DNA from: Chthonomonas calidirosea
Lineage (GTDB): Bacteria > Armatimonadota > Chthonomonadetes > Chthonomonadales > CAJBBX01
Length of the DNA: 47,423 nt
Assembly (NCBI GenBank): GCA_020722705.1
Contig: DYKI01000018.1
Coordinates: forward strand, 1 to 47,423
Reading direction: 5' to 3'
Both the position numbers and the translations under genes were made by a program. The notes under the pieces were generated by a model that did not search any database, was not told the DNA's origin, and was given only the letters and a program-made list of their open reading frames with translations. Every line of letters begins with the position of its first letter. Position 1 is the stretch's first letter. This document shows, one piece after another, positions 9,698 to 17,967 of this stretch.

Positions 9698-11169
9698 CGT
9701 GATACGTCGCCGACCCAGTCGAGGTACGTACGCACTTGGCTTGCAAAGCCCGCTACGAAACCCTGGCTCAGGTACTCCTGGAGCAGGGGCATCAGCCCGT
9801 TGCGCAGTTTCGGCCGCACTTCGTGGTCGGAGACGCCCATGAAATACGAGTGCCCGGGCATCAGGTGGAACACATCGGCAGGCGCGTCATCTACGAAGAG
9901 GCCGAGCAACAGGCGAAACGCCTCAGCCCCGAGCGGGCATAAGTCGGGATCCACTACATCAAGCCGCGGCCACATGTCAAGGAAGGCCAGACGCCTTCGG
10001 ATGGCCACATCTACGAGCGCAATGCTACGGTCTGCGGTGTTCATGGTCCCCAGAATGCGCAGGTTCGGGGGCATCGTAACGGAGCTGCCGCCTATCTCGG
10101 GGTAGGAGTACTCGAGCTCGATCGTGCGCGGAAACTCCGGTCTCGGTTCCAGCAGGAAGACGGCCTCACCCAGCACCTTGGCCAAGTCAGCCCTGTTGAT
10201 TTCATCAACAACCAGCAAGTAGTCAGCCGCTGGGTCCTCATTACACCGTGCGATGCATCGAAGGAGCACGCCTGCCCGCGGTGCGAACACAAGGGCTCCG
10301 CGGTCGGCCGTGACAACCGGAGCCAGTCCGCCGACAAAGGACTCGTACGTGGTGTTCGCATGGAACTGCACGACAGATGCACGCCCAGCAAACCGTGTCT
10401 GAGCAATGGTTAGGGCCATCCGCGTCTTTCCCGTCCCCGGCGGACCCTGGAGGACGACATAGCGGTGTGCGTCAAGTGCAGCGCAGACGTCGGACTCCTC
10501 GACGGTCGGCAGCATATGTTCGAGCCATTGGCGATGTAGCCCGACTGCGTCTTCTCGGACCGACTGGAGAACAGGTACCTTCCGTTCCTCCATGAGAAGG
10601 TCGAGTATTGCGGCAACGGCTCTGCCGGCGAGCTGCCGATCGCCTGTCGGAGCGTACAGCAGGTACACAACGTTGCCATACTTTGCCAGTGCATTCTCAT
10701 GTGGCCGGAACGCGGCTGTTTGGGATACCAGCGATGGTATGGCATCTCCCTGCTGCGTCGGATCGGGCTTGGCCCACGCTACCGTCATCTCATGCTCGGC
10801 GTTCAGCCAACGAGCTATGGCGTGGCACTTCCGGGCATGGCCGGGACGCCCGAGGATCTCGCTGTCCGCCCCCAAGCCATCGGTGCCAACGACGAGCCCG
10901 ACCAGTGCCGGCCCGCCTGACCGCGGAAAGATGACAAACGAGGTTCCCGCATACGCGCCCGACGAGGGGTTGTCCGGTTGTATCAGCGCCGCGAACGGGA
11001 CCTTCTTGTCGGTCATCTTCGGACAACGAAGCTTGAACGCCTTGGCCCCGTTCAGGGGGTAGCGACTTCCCGCACCCCAGAGGCTGTTGAGAGCCTGCTC
11101 GGCTTCCTCATGCCACCGGTCTGGGTCGTACGGCCGGTAAATGATATCAACGACATGCTCTATGCCCAT
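9694..11169 (-). CDS. mcrB: McrB-like AAA+ NTPase of McrBC type IV restriction system
   Basis: Motor and recognition subunit (491 residues). The AAA+ core has Walker A GPPGTGKTRMA at about residue 241, the Walker B region LLVVDEINRADLAKVLGEA at about 317, and the McrB hallmark ILGTMNTADRSIALVD at about 372, followed by the arginine-rich RRRLAF. McrB proteins are unusual AAA+ members that use GTP; nucleotide preference is not evident from sequence. The N-terminal 230 residues, which should carry the DNA-recognition domain, do not look like the DUF3578 or EVE-type modules I know. They include SFVIFPRSGGPALVGLVVG and HARKCHAIARWLN. ATG 11169 has AGAGGAT upstream. Cotranscribed with mcrC. Confidence 0.92.
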   Translation of the reverse strand: MGIEHVVDIIYRPYDPDRWHEEAEQALNSLWGAGSRYPLNGAKAFKLRCPKMTDKKVPFAALIQPDNPSSGAYAGTSFVIFPRSGGPALVGLVVGTDGLGADSEILGRPGHARKCHAIARWLNAEHEMTVAWAKPDPTQQGDAIPSLVSQTAAFRPHENALAKYGNVVYLLYAPTGDRQLAGRAVAAILDLLMEERKVPVLQSVREDAVGLHRQWLEHMLPTVEESDVCAALDAHRYVVLQGPPGTGKTRMALTIAQTRFAGRASVVQFHANTTYESFVGGLAPVVTADRGALVFAPRAGVLLRCIARCNEDPAADYLLVVDEINRADLAKVLGEAVFLLEPRPEFPRTIELEYSYPEIGGSSVTMPPNLRILGTMNTADRSIALVDVAIRRRLAFLDMWPRLDVVDPDLCPLGAEAFRLLLGLFVDDAPADVFHLMPGHSYFMGVSDHEVRPKLRNGLMPLLQEYLSQGFVAGFASQVRTYLDWVGDVSR

Positions 11170-11247
11170 CGCGATCCTCTCTCGAGGCGGCTGCAGGCGC
11201 TTACGCCTCGCGATCTGATTGACTCAAATGCCGGCACGATGCGGTTG

Positions 11248-11256
11248 TGGTATGAT
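11248..11256 (+). promoter_or_regulatory. Possible extended -10 promoter upstream of vapBC
   Basis: TG at 11248-11249, one base, then TATGAT at 11251-11256 matches the extended -10 form TGnTATAAT. No good -35 hexamer is found at 16-18 bases. It lies 107 bases before the vapB start, in the 193-base divergent gap between mcrB (-) and vapB (+). The match is suggestive only. Confidence 0.33.
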
Positions 11257-11362
11257 TTGCACAACTCCTCCGCACAGCCGGTGCGCCAAGTTTCGATACG
11301 CTTCACACGCACCCACTGGCGCTCCGGAAAGCTGTGCAGGGGCAGAGGGAGGGCATACTGCA

Positions 11363-11572
11363 GTGTCGCGCACAACGGTAACACTTCCGCAGGCGCTGGT
11401 GGACGAGGCGATGGATGAGTTCAAGGCCGACTCGAAGGCACAGGCGGTTGTTGCCGCAATCCACGATGCCCTTCGACGCCGGCGCCTTCAGCGGCTGTAC
11501 AAGCTGATCGGATCCGTGGAGTTCGTGGCCGATGCTGAGAGCCTTCGGCACGGAGACGACCGACTTGGCTGA
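11363..11572 (+). CDS. vapB: VapB-type antitoxin
   Basis: A 69-residue antitoxin predicted to neutralise the PIN toxin encoded next and to repress their operon. The N-terminus SRTTVTLPQALVDEAM is a ribbon-helix-helix-like DNA-binding strand and helix. The segment AVVAAIHDALRRRRLQRL and the final Gly-containing tail match the VapB pattern in which the C-terminus threads into the toxin. The start is GTG 11363, with the purine-rich GAGGGAGGG (11345-11353) about 9 nt upstream. The frame is open further upstream to 11219, but that part lacks coding character. It overlaps vapC by 8 bases. Confidence 0.8.
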   Translation: MSRTTVTLPQALVDEAMDEFKADSKAQAVVAAIHDALRRRRLQRLYKLIGSVEFVADAESLRHGDDRLG

Positions 11573-11969
11573 CGTGCTGGTGGACACAAGCGCCTGGATT
11601 GACTTCTTCCGCGGCGTCGAGCCGATGCACTCAGCGGTCCGGCGCCTTTGCGACGCGGACCGTGCGGTCACGACGGGCATCGTGCTTGCAGAGTTGCTGG
11701 TCGGCGCACGATCTGCCGAGCAGGCCGCCCGTCTCGCCGCCATCCGTGATGCGCTGCCGGTGGCCGAGGATACGCTCGATGACTGGGTGGTCGCGGCCCA
11801 ATACGTGCGTGATGCTCGTCCTGCAGGCGTTCAGTTGGGATTGGCGGACTCCCTCATAGCGGCTATGGCAGTGCGCCGGGGCTTGCGGGTTCTCACCACC
11901 GGCCGGGACTTCGCCGAGATGGAGCGCGTTCTGGGCGTCTCCGTCCGCGCTGCCGAGGTCTCACTTTAG
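11565..11969 (+). CDS. vapC: VapC-type PIN-domain ribonuclease toxin
   Basis: Mg-dependent ribonuclease toxin of about 134 residues. The PIN acidic residues are visible: DVLVDTSAWIDFFRG (first Asp), VLAELLVGAR (Glu), GLADSLIAAMAVRRGL (Asp) and LTTGRDFAEM (Asp). The start is uncertain: TTG 11565 has GGAG at 11552-11555 with 9 nt spacing and puts the first motif near the N-terminus, as normal. ATG 11532 in the same frame would add 11 residues and a longer overlap with vapB. Encoded with the antitoxin just upstream. Nearby McrBC and Uma2-like genes suggest a small defence or accessory patch. Confidence 0.88.
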   Translation: MADVLVDTSAWIDFFRGVEPMHSAVRRLCDADRAVTTGIVLAELLVGARSAEQAARLAAIRDALPVAEDTLDDWVVAAQYVRDARPAGVQLGLADSLIAAMAVRRGLRVLTTGRDFAEMERVLGVSVRAAEVSL

Positions 11970-12085
11970 GCACGCAGGCGCGGCCGGTTGCGCCCCCGAA
12001 CGCATCGTCGGAGATTGCGCTATACTGCACTCGTGGCATGGGCGTCGGAATGCACCCTCCGCGCATGGCCACAGGAGGCGAACCG

Positions 12086-12826
12086 ATGGCTGCAACGCTG
12101 CCCCGCCCGGTTGAGGCCGAGCATGGCCGCCTGGCCCACCAGACCGAACCGCCGCCGCTCAACAATGGCGACAGGCTTTCGCGCGCCGAGTTCGAACGCC
12201 GCTACGCCGCCCGCCCGGATATCCGGAAGGCTGAGCTCATTGAAGGGAGTGTCTACGTGCCGTCACCTGTTCGTTTCTTCGATCATGGCGCTCCGCACAC
12301 TATACTCGCATGGTGGGCACAGAGCTATGCGGCGGGGATGACTGCGGTATGGGCCGCAGTAGACGCTACAGTACGGCTGGACAACGACAACGTCGTACAG
12401 CCGGACGTGTTGCTCCGGATTGAGCCTCTGAGCGGCGGCGGATCGGTCGTGACTGCCGATGGCTTCCTCGATGGTCCGCCCGAACTGATCGTCGAGGTGG
12501 CCGCCAGTTCTGCTGCCTACGACATGCATCAGAAGCGCCATGTCTATCAGCGCAGCGGCGTGCGAGAGTACGTGGCGGCGCAGGTCTACGAGAAGGCGCT
12601 GGCGTGGTTCGTGCTGCGGGAGGGCGTCTACGAGCCGCTCGCGGCGGACGACCGGGGCATCCTCAGAAGCGAGGTCTTTCCGGGTCTGTGGCTCAAGCCC
12701 GATGCGCTCTGGCAGCGCGATCTCGCCGGAATGCTGGCCGTGCTTCAGGAAGGGCTGGCGACGCCCGAGCGCCATGCGTTCGCCGCGCGATTGGCAGGCT
12801 CGACGACTGTCGGGGAAGCTCCATAG
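12086..12826 (+). CDS. Uma2 family (DUF820) restriction-endonuclease-fold protein
   Basis: A 246-residue member of the Uma2/DUF820 family. These have a PD-(D/E)xK fold and are very abundant in cyanobacteria, Planctomycetota and Armatimonadota, mostly with unknown roles. The core is visible as KAELIEGSVYVPSP (about residue 48), VVQPDVLLRI (acidic residue after the hairpin), and ELIVEVAASSAAYDMHQK, with Glu then a distant Lys. This is followed by YQRSGVREYV, where Uma2 proteins normally have Y..AGV.EYW. ATG 12086 is chosen because AGGAGG (12073-12078) lies 7 nt upstream; earlier in-frame ATGs at 12038 and 12065 lack this. It is followed by the GH172-like gene 66 bases later. Confidence 0.87.
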   Translation: MAATLPRPVEAEHGRLAHQTEPPPLNNGDRLSRAEFERRYAARPDIRKAELIEGSVYVPSPVRFFDHGAPHTILAWWAQSYAAGMTAVWAAVDATVRLDNDNVVQPDVLLRIEPLSGGGSVVTADGFLDGPPELIVEVAASSAAYDMHQKRHVYQRSGVREYVAAQVYEKALAWFVLREGVYEPLAADDRGILRSEVFPGLWLKPDALWQRDLAGMLAVLQEGLATPERHAFAARLAGSTTVGEAP

Positions 12827-12892
12827 GGCGGAAGGAATACCGGGCCGTCCGGCGAATGGAGGCTGCACGAACTTCGCCATAGGAGCTATTCC

Positions 12893-13987
12893 ATGCCTCA
12901 TTTCGCCTCTTCGCTCAAGTCGCTCGTCCTCGCGCGAGATGGAAGGACGCGACGTAAGTCGAGCTGCGACGTCACCGGCGGCAACCACGACTGCTGGTCG
13001 GTCGAGCCGGGCGCAACGGCCACCATCGCCGACATCGCCGGCGCGGGCTGCATCACGCATCTGTGGTTCACCGTAAGCTGCCCCGACGATCGCTATTACC
13101 TGCGCCACACGGTCCTGCGCGCCTATTGGGATGGCGAGGAGACTCCGTCGGTTGAGGTCCCGCTCGGCGACTTCTTCAACATCGGCCACGGGTTGGCCGC
13201 GTCGAATGCCGCAGCGCCGCTCACGACGGTCGCCCCAAAGGGCGACGAGCTGAAACTCGGCGGCAACATGGCCATGAACAGCTACTGGCAGATGCCCTTC
13301 GCCAAGGGTGCGCGCCTTACGGTGACCAACGACGGCCCGGCGCCGATCCGCTCGCTCTACTTCTACGTGGACTACGAGGAGTATGATCGCCTGCCCGATG
13401 ACGCGCTCCGGTTCCACGCCCAATGGCGGCGGGAGAACCCGACGCAGGGCATCAAGGGCGATCTGAGCGCGCAGGGCATCAACTACTGGTCGCTCATGAG
13501 TGAACCGAACCTCGATGGCCGCGAGAACTACGTGATCCTCGCCGCTGAAGGACGCGGCCATTTCGTCGGCTGCAACCTGAGCGTGGACAACATTGATCCC
13601 ACGCCCGACGGACTCACCTGGTGGGGCGAAGGCGACGACATGGTGTTCATTGACGGCGAGAAGTCGCCCTCGATGGTCGGCACCGGCTCGGAGGACTACC
13701 TCTGCCATGCCTGGGGCATGCACCCGCAGGGCTATCTCTATGCGGGCACGTCGGTATACGAGCACGACCCCGAGCGCCCGACCCGGAAGAAGCAGACCTC
13801 CTACCGGTTCCACATCATGGACCCGATCATGTTCGAGAAGTCGCTGCTGATGACCATCGAGCACGGCCACGCCAACCTGCAGAGCAACGACTACAGCAGC
13901 ACGGCCTACTGGTACCAGACTGAACCCCATGCGCCATTCCCGGTCCTGCCGGACGCGGTGGCGAGGAGGCCGAGACCGGATAGGTGA
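12893..13987 (+). CDS. GH172 (DUF2961) family glycoside hydrolase-like protein
   Basis: A 364-residue protein of the DUF2961 family, now GH172, whose characterised members act on fructofuranosides and arabinofuranosides. Conserved features include the N-terminal SSCDVTGGNHDCW and ATIADIAGAGCITHLWFT, then the ligand region VPLGDFFNIGHG (about residue 97). Further on are SYWQMPFAKGARLTVTN, the acidic strand YFYVDYEEY, WWGEGDDMVFIDGE and the GTGSEDYLCHAWG loop (about 263), which carries probable catalytic Glu/Asp. No signal peptide is evident, so it may act inside the cell. ATG 12893 has AGGAG at 12880-12884. It is convergent with the next gene. Confidence 0.9.
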   Translation: MPHFASSLKSLVLARDGRTRRKSSCDVTGGNHDCWSVEPGATATIADIAGAGCITHLWFTVSCPDDRYYLRHTVLRAYWDGEETPSVEVPLGDFFNIGHGLAASNAAAPLTTVAPKGDELKLGGNMAMNSYWQMPFAKGARLTVTNDGPAPIRSLYFYVDYEEYDRLPDDALRFHAQWRRENPTQGIKGDLSAQGINYWSLMSEPNLDGRENYVILAAEGRGHFVGCNLSVDNIDPTPDGLTWWGEGDDMVFIDGEKSPSMVGTGSEDYLCHAWGMHPQGYLYAGTSVYEHDPERPTRKKQTSYRFHIMDPIMFEKSLLMTIEHGHANLQSNDYSSTAYWYQTEPHAPFPVLPDAVARRPRPDR

Positions 13988-14004
13988 GGTTGAACGGAAC
14001 GCCC

Positions 14005-14044
14005 CCAGTCCGATCGCTCAGACGCGTCTGAACGATCGGACTGG
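14005..14044. terminator. 40-nt near-perfect palindrome between convergent genes
   Basis: The arm CCAGTCCGATCG (14005-14016) pairs with CGATCGGACTGG (14033-14044). The inner 14 bases, TCAGACGCGTCTGA (14018-14031), are themselves palindromic. The only mismatch in the 40 bases is C14017 against A14032. It sits between the GH172 gene (+, ends 13987) and the secreted-protein gene (-, ends 14122), so it could terminate transcription from both sides as a cruciform-capable stem. It has no flanking T runs. Confidence 0.6.
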
Positions 14045-14121
14045 ACGCATTGCCTGCGCCTGATGCCCATTCCTCTGATGGGGTCGGCCGGATCGGATCG
14101 CGGGCCGCAGCCAGGCTGCGC

Positions 14122-14820
14122 CTATAGCCGCCGGACGCTCACTTGCTGCCGAATGGTGACCGGCTTGCCCTCCACCGTCACCTCGGCTGCGTGGGAGTAC
14201 TTCATATGCACCATGATGCCGTCCTGCGGATCGAGAAGCATCACGCCGCTGCCTGACGCCTTTCCCTGGGGGATCGTGGCGGTGGATGTCACCTCCAGCT
14301 TGGCGACTCGTTTGCCGTCGAACTCGGAGAACCCCACGAAACGATAGGTGTCGGTCGCCGTGCCCTGGCCGGCAGATCCTGCCGAGACGATCCCGTATCC
14401 GGGGAACGTGTCCCCCTCCTTGAGCGGCTTAACCGGGAACACGACTCCCAGGCGGGTCATGGGCTCCTTCCCCCACATGGCCTTGCCGCGCCGGTCTATC
14501 ATCAATGTCAGGAAGTGCTTGCCGGTGTCGTACACCTCGTCGTCGTCCCGTTCCAGGCCAAAGTGCACGGTCGCGACATCCTTCTCGACCTTCCTGCAGT
14601 CGAGGCGGAACACGGTGCGGCTCGTCCGGCGTCCCGTCGGCATGCCTTCGGTAACGATCCGCATGTCGAACCGGGCCTTCTGGCCCGGCTTCATCCGGAA
14701 CTGGAACAGCCATCCGTCCCTGTGGCGAGTGATCTGGGCATCGGCCTGAGATGCCACGGTCAGGATGGTCAGGCCGAGCAACCCGAAGAGCATCCTGGTT
14801 CTTGAGCATACGACGGGCAT
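14122..14820 (-). CDS. Secreted protein of unknown function
   Basis: A 232-residue protein with a clear Sec signal peptide: basic start MPVVCSRTR, hydrophobic MLFGLLGLTILTVASQ, and probable cleavage after ADA at about residues 27-29. The mature part is strand-rich with alternating polar and hydrophobic residues and no catalytic motif that I recognise (for example RDGWLFQFRMKPGQKARFD and KEGDTFPGYG). It could be a beta-barrel or sandwich envelope protein. ATG 14820 is preferred over an upstream in-frame start because AGGAGA lies 5 nt before it and the signal peptide then begins correctly. It is 147 bases downstream of the Tat-exported oxidoreductase gene on the same strand and may be cotranscribed. 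Confidence 0.7.
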   Translation of the reverse strand: MPVVCSRTRMLFGLLGLTILTVASQADAQITRHRDGWLFQFRMKPGQKARFDMRIVTEGMPTGRRTSRTVFRLDCRKVEKDVATVHFGLERDDDEVYDTGKHFLTLMIDRRGKAMWGKEPMTRLGVVFPVKPLKEGDTFPGYGIVSAGSAGQGTATDTYRFVGFSEFDGKRVAKLEVTSTATIPQGKASGSGVMLLDPQDGIMVHMKYSHAAEVTVEGKPVTIRQQVSVRRL

Positions 14821-14967
14821 GGCTTCTCCTGTGGCGCGGCCATGCACGGAGGCCAACGCCCGACGCAGATCATAGTGCGGTCCGATGCCGCACGAACACC
14901 ATACGCAGAAGACCGCCCGGAATGCGCCAAGGCCAGATGCCGGAGCGCGCCTCCGTGCCCCGGCAGC

Positions 14968-16323
14968 CTATGGTTTGCGCAGGTACTCCTCCGGGAACTT
15001 CCATGGCGCGCGATAGACGGGCCGCGCAGCGCGGGCGGCCTCGCGGTCGCCGACGATCTTCTCGGTCCTGGGATCGAAGCGCACATCGCGGCCAACGGTG
15101 TAGGCCACGTTGGCAAGCGTGAGCGGCAAATCCACTTTCCAGTGGTAGTTGACGCTGCAGCTCGGTTCCTGGCGCGATTTGATGCAGTCGAGCCACTCAC
15201 GTTCGTGCCCCGGCGAGGGCGGGATGCTCTTGGGCGGAGCCTCGCTATCCTTGAGGAGCTCGCCTTCGGGCACGATTTCGCATCGCCCATAGTCGGCGAT
15301 GAGCGTGCCGTTGAGCCCGTGGAAGTAGATGCCCAGCCTGCGCGCCGGAGTGCCGCGACCGAAGTCGAAGGCGAAGCTGTTGCAGCAGCTCATGGCCCAC
15401 GTCATGGTGACGCCCGGGTAACGCCAGATGACCTCCTGCGTGTCGGGCGCGTCGCCGTCACCCTTGATGACATAGCGACCGCCGGTGCAGCTCGTCAGTG
15501 TCGGCACGCCGAGATCCAGCGCCCACACAGGCAGGTCCACGATGTGCGGCGCCATTCCCGGCGTCCATCCGCCCGAGTAGCGGAAGAACGAGGAGTGGTA
15601 GTAGGCGTCGGCAAACAACAGGCGGTTGAAGGGGCACTTCGGCGCCGGCCCGCACCACATATCCCAGTCCACTCCCGGAGGCGGGTCCTCTTTCGGCGCG
15701 TAGCCGATCCCTTCGGGACCCTGGTTCATTACGTTGAACGTGCGCACCACGCTGATGGGCCCCAGCTTGCCCGATCGAATCCATTCGACGACGCGCCGGT
15801 AGTTCTCGGTGGCGTGGATCTGGGTGCCGACCTGGCTGATGCGCCGGTGTTTGTTGACGGCGTTGCGCACGGCCAGCGTCTCGTCGGGGTACAGGGTCAT
15901 GGGCTTCTGGAGGTAGATGTCCTTGCCGGCCTTGCAGGCGTCAATCGCGATAAGCGCGTGCCAGTGGGGCGGCGTGGCGATGATCACGGCGTCCACATCC
16001 GAGCGCGCGAGCAGTTCCCGGTAGTCGTTGTAGCCTCTTGCGGTAGCTTTGAACCCCTCGACGACCGGATCACGTCGGCTCGCCGCAACGTCGCAGATGC
16101 CCACGACGACGACATCGGGCTCGCTCGCACACGCCTTCAGGTTGGCCCGGCCCATGCCGTTGACCCCGATGGCGCCAAGGGCGATGCGCTCCGAGGGAGC
16201 TGGCGTCCCACCCCGTCCAAGCGCCGATGCAGGAACCACAGTCGGCACCGCTACGGCCGTGGCGGCTGCGGTCTTGATGAAATCGCGGCGTGAGCGCTTC
16301 GCGCCGGGTATAGCTTCGGTCAT
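14968..16323 (-). CDS. Tat-exported Gfo/Idh/MocA family oxidoreductase
   Basis: An NAD(P)-dependent sugar or cyclitol oxidoreductase-like protein of 451 residues, predicted to be exported folded. The twin-arginine signal SRRDFIKTAAATAV is at residues 11-24, with a hydrophobic stretch and ASALG cleavage region. The Rossmann start is ALGAIGVNGMGRANL. The family motif that is usually E-K-P reads LQKPMT here, with Gln in place of Glu. Further features are GTQIHATENYRRVVEWIRSG and a C-terminal substrate domain with HIVDLPVWALDLG, typical of the secreted planctomycete-type subfamily. ATG 16323 has AGGAGG about 9 nt upstream. Known relatives often accompany glycan-degradation genes, but no partner enzyme is adjacent except the secreted protein downstream. 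Confidence 0.92.
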   Translation of the reverse strand: MTEAIPGAKRSRRDFIKTAAATAVAVPTVVPASALGRGGTPAPSERIALGAIGVNGMGRANLKACASEPDVVVVGICDVAASRRDPVVEGFKATARGYNDYRELLARSDVDAVIIATPPHWHALIAIDACKAGKDIYLQKPMTLYPDETLAVRNAVNKHRRISQVGTQIHATENYRRVVEWIRSGKLGPISVVRTFNVMNQGPEGIGYAPKEDPPPGVDWDMWCGPAPKCPFNRLLFADAYYHSSFFRYSGGWTPGMAPHIVDLPVWALDLGVPTLTSCTGGRYVIKGDGDAPDTQEVIWRYPGVTMTWAMSCCNSFAFDFGRGTPARRLGIYFHGLNGTLIADYGRCEIVPEGELLKDSEAPPKSIPPSPGHEREWLDCIKSRQEPSCSVNYHWKVDLPLTLANVAYTVGRDVRFDPRTEKIVGDREAARAARPVYRAPWKFPEEYLRKP

Positions 16324-16520
16324 TCCTGGGCCTCCTTGCCATGGTTCATGGGACACCCCGCCCGTAGGATCGAATGCCCCGCCGACAATGGACAACGCTC
16401 CTACTGTTCGTCAGCAGACTCAGCGTCTCCTTCCGCCTTCACATGGCATTGCCGTCGTAATCGCCGCCCCGGCGGGCGTGACCATCGGCCTGGTCAGGCA
16501 CCTGCCTGACGCGTGCACCG

Positions 16521-16606
16521 CCGCGGCGGTTGAGTGGGTCGGCGCAACCTGGACCCTCTGCGTTCGGCTCCCTCATACCGTTCGCGCCGGGCGTATCGAA
16601 ACCCAG
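16521..16606 (-). repeat. Interspersed repeat with TTTCGATACGC / CACTCAACC ends, copy 1
   Basis: On the - strand it begins with GGGTTTCGATACGC and ends with CCACTCAACCGCC. It matches the copy at 21179-21262 best. It lies in the gene-free stretch 16324-16796, which holds only this copy and copy 2, in opposite orientation and 39 bases apart. I see no gene, tRNA or promoter in that stretch. Confidence 0.75.
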
Positions 16607-16645
16607 GGGCGCCCCAAGAGCCTCTATCAGAGCACGACCCGTTTC

Positions 16646-16750
16646 GGATTTCGATACGCTCGTTGCGCGGAATCGCCCTCCCCGTACGCGTTGCTCGCCA
16701 ACACAAGGCTGTCCTTGCAGCGCGCAAGTCGCCACTCAATCCCCGGCGGG
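16646..16750 (+). repeat. Interspersed repeat, copy 2
   Basis: Starts GGATTTCGATACGCTC and ends with GCAAGTCGCCACTCAATC then CCCGGCGGG. It is 105 bases long and clearly homologous along its length to the copy at 17968-18073, which has the same ends and the same TTGCGC and GCAAGG internal blocks. The centre is more variable than the ends. Confidence 0.82.
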
Positions 16751-16796
16751 CGCCAGGTCGCGAGGGCAACCGGCTCCTGCCCGACCCAACACACGG

Positions 16797-17354
16797 CTAC
16801 GGATCACGCTGGAAGATGTACAGTACGTCCTCTCTGGCATCCAGAATCGTGTCCTCATTGATCTGGCTGAATGGAACGACCACTCGCTCCAGTATCTTCA
16901 TCCGCTGCGACAGCGGCCCGCTGGACCAGTGCAGTAAGAGCCCGATGTATGGAGTCGCGCCGGACGACAACGTCGTCCGCACGAACTCGACCCACTCGGC
17001 GGCACCGCTGTAGACACACGTGTCATGCTTCTCGTTGGCACGAGTCAGCGCCTCCTCCTTCTGTTCGATCCAGCGGGCGACCCTTGCCGCGCTCCAACCC
17101 TTCAGCCTCCGGCGTCTGGCTGCGGCGGCCGCATCCAGGACAGTATGCGACCCCGTGCCACCTCGGGCACCAAGGGCGCAGCCACAGTCACATGAGGCTC
17201 GTGTAGTGAGGAAGTACTGCTCGCCCTGCTGGAGCTGAGCCTGCACGCTGCGGTTCTCTAGCGGCTCGAGCCGGCGACTATGGGCATCGGCAATGGGCCT
17301 CAAAGCGTCAATATCGGCGCCTCTGGGCAGCACTGCGGTAACGAAGTGACACAT
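16797..17354 (-). CDS. Hypothetical protein with CHFVT start, paired with a SUKH gene
   Basis: A 185-residue protein that I cannot place in a named family. It begins MCHFVTAVLPRGADID and contains a Cys cluster, SCDCGCALG (about residues 54-62), that could bind a metal or a haem-like group. An Ala/Arg-rich helix follows (AAAARRRRLKGWS), then WVEFVRTTLSSGATPYIGLL. ATG 17354 has GGAG about 9 nt upstream. Its start is only 5 bases after the stop of the SUKH gene on the same strand, so they almost certainly form a two-gene unit. Small paired genes like this are often immunity or defence related, but that is inference from context. Confidence 0.65.
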   Translation of the reverse strand: MCHFVTAVLPRGADIDALRPIADAHSRRLEPLENRSVQAQLQQGEQYFLTTRASCDCGCALGARGGTGSHTVLDAAAAARRRRLKGWSAARVARWIEQKEEALTRANEKHDTCVYSGAAEWVEFVRTTLSSGATPYIGLLLHWSSGPLSQRMKILERVVVPFSQINEDTILDAREDVLYIFQRDP

Positions 17355-17359
17355 GTCCG

Positions 17360-17797
17360 TTATCTCCAGCGATGACGATCACCGACACGGTCCACTATGC
17401 CGGGCATATCGGTGGGGTCCACTCGGTGGGCGACCGTCGCTCGGTACCAAATGTCGAACGACGGATACGTAAGCTGATCAAGCGCCTCCAGGTTCTCGAT
17501 CACCGTTCGATCCGGATCAATGCAGACAATCGCCGGTGCAGGCGTCCGCAGATCATAAGCATAGTAGTCACCGCATCCGTTCGAAGCGAAGGCCACGAGG
17601 AAGTTGGGCCACTGGTTCCACGAGCCGTCTCTATGAAGGAACCCGTTCACCAGGCCAATGTCCAGCAGTTCATGCTGAGATTCCAGCAACAAGAAGTCGC
17701 AAGCATCGTGGATGGGATCGCTGGGGTCGAGCAATGCCGCGCGATGACGCCCGGGTAGTTTGAGCCCGAATCGGGCCTCGATGTCCGTCACGTCCAT
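17360..17797 (-). CDS. SMI1/KNR4 (SUKH) family protein
   Basis: A 145-residue SUKH-superfamily protein. Bacterial members commonly act as immunity proteins against polymorphic toxins. The typical opening is present, MDVTDIEARFGLKLPGRHRAALLDPSDP, corresponding to the helix with I..E..lg..LP..yr.fL; strands with WPNFLVAFASNGCGDYYAYDL follow (fi.i...G.GD.y..dl in the family). ATG 17797 is chosen over an upstream in-frame ATG at 17827 because GGGAGGGG lies about 7 nt before it. No cognate toxin gene is in the window. The 261 bases upstream (17798-18058) hold mostly a repeat copy at 17968-18073 and no gene. Confidence 0.78.
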   Translation of the reverse strand: MDVTDIEARFGLKLPGRHRAALLDPSDPIHDACDFLLLESQHELLDIGLVNGFLHRDGSWNQWPNFLVAFASNGCGDYYAYDLRTPAPAIVCIDPDRTVIENLEALDQLTYPSFDIWYRATVAHRVDPTDMPGIVDRVGDRHRWR

Positions 17798-17967
17798 ACC
17801 GTTACCCCTCCCATGAGTGTCGCCCAACCGCTCTGCGGCTCAGCCTCTGGTTATAGCGGCGGATCCAAGCAAGCGCACCCGGCCACCATCAGGTCACGGT
17901 GCAAGGGCCGATGGCAGGGCGCGGCTCAAGGGCAGCGATCTCACCGTAGCCCAACTGGGCCCGCCTT

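Noticed and set aside
8222..11169. McrBC as part of a larger multi-gene defence island with novel effectors
   Set aside because: Flanking genes are a DinB-fold protein and a VapBC module with no shared operon structure, so only an ordinary two-gene system is supported.
12001..12037. TATACT at 12021-12026 as a promoter for the Uma2-family gene
   Set aside because: No acceptable -35 hexamer at 16-18 bases and no extended -10 TG; the evidence is too weak to list.
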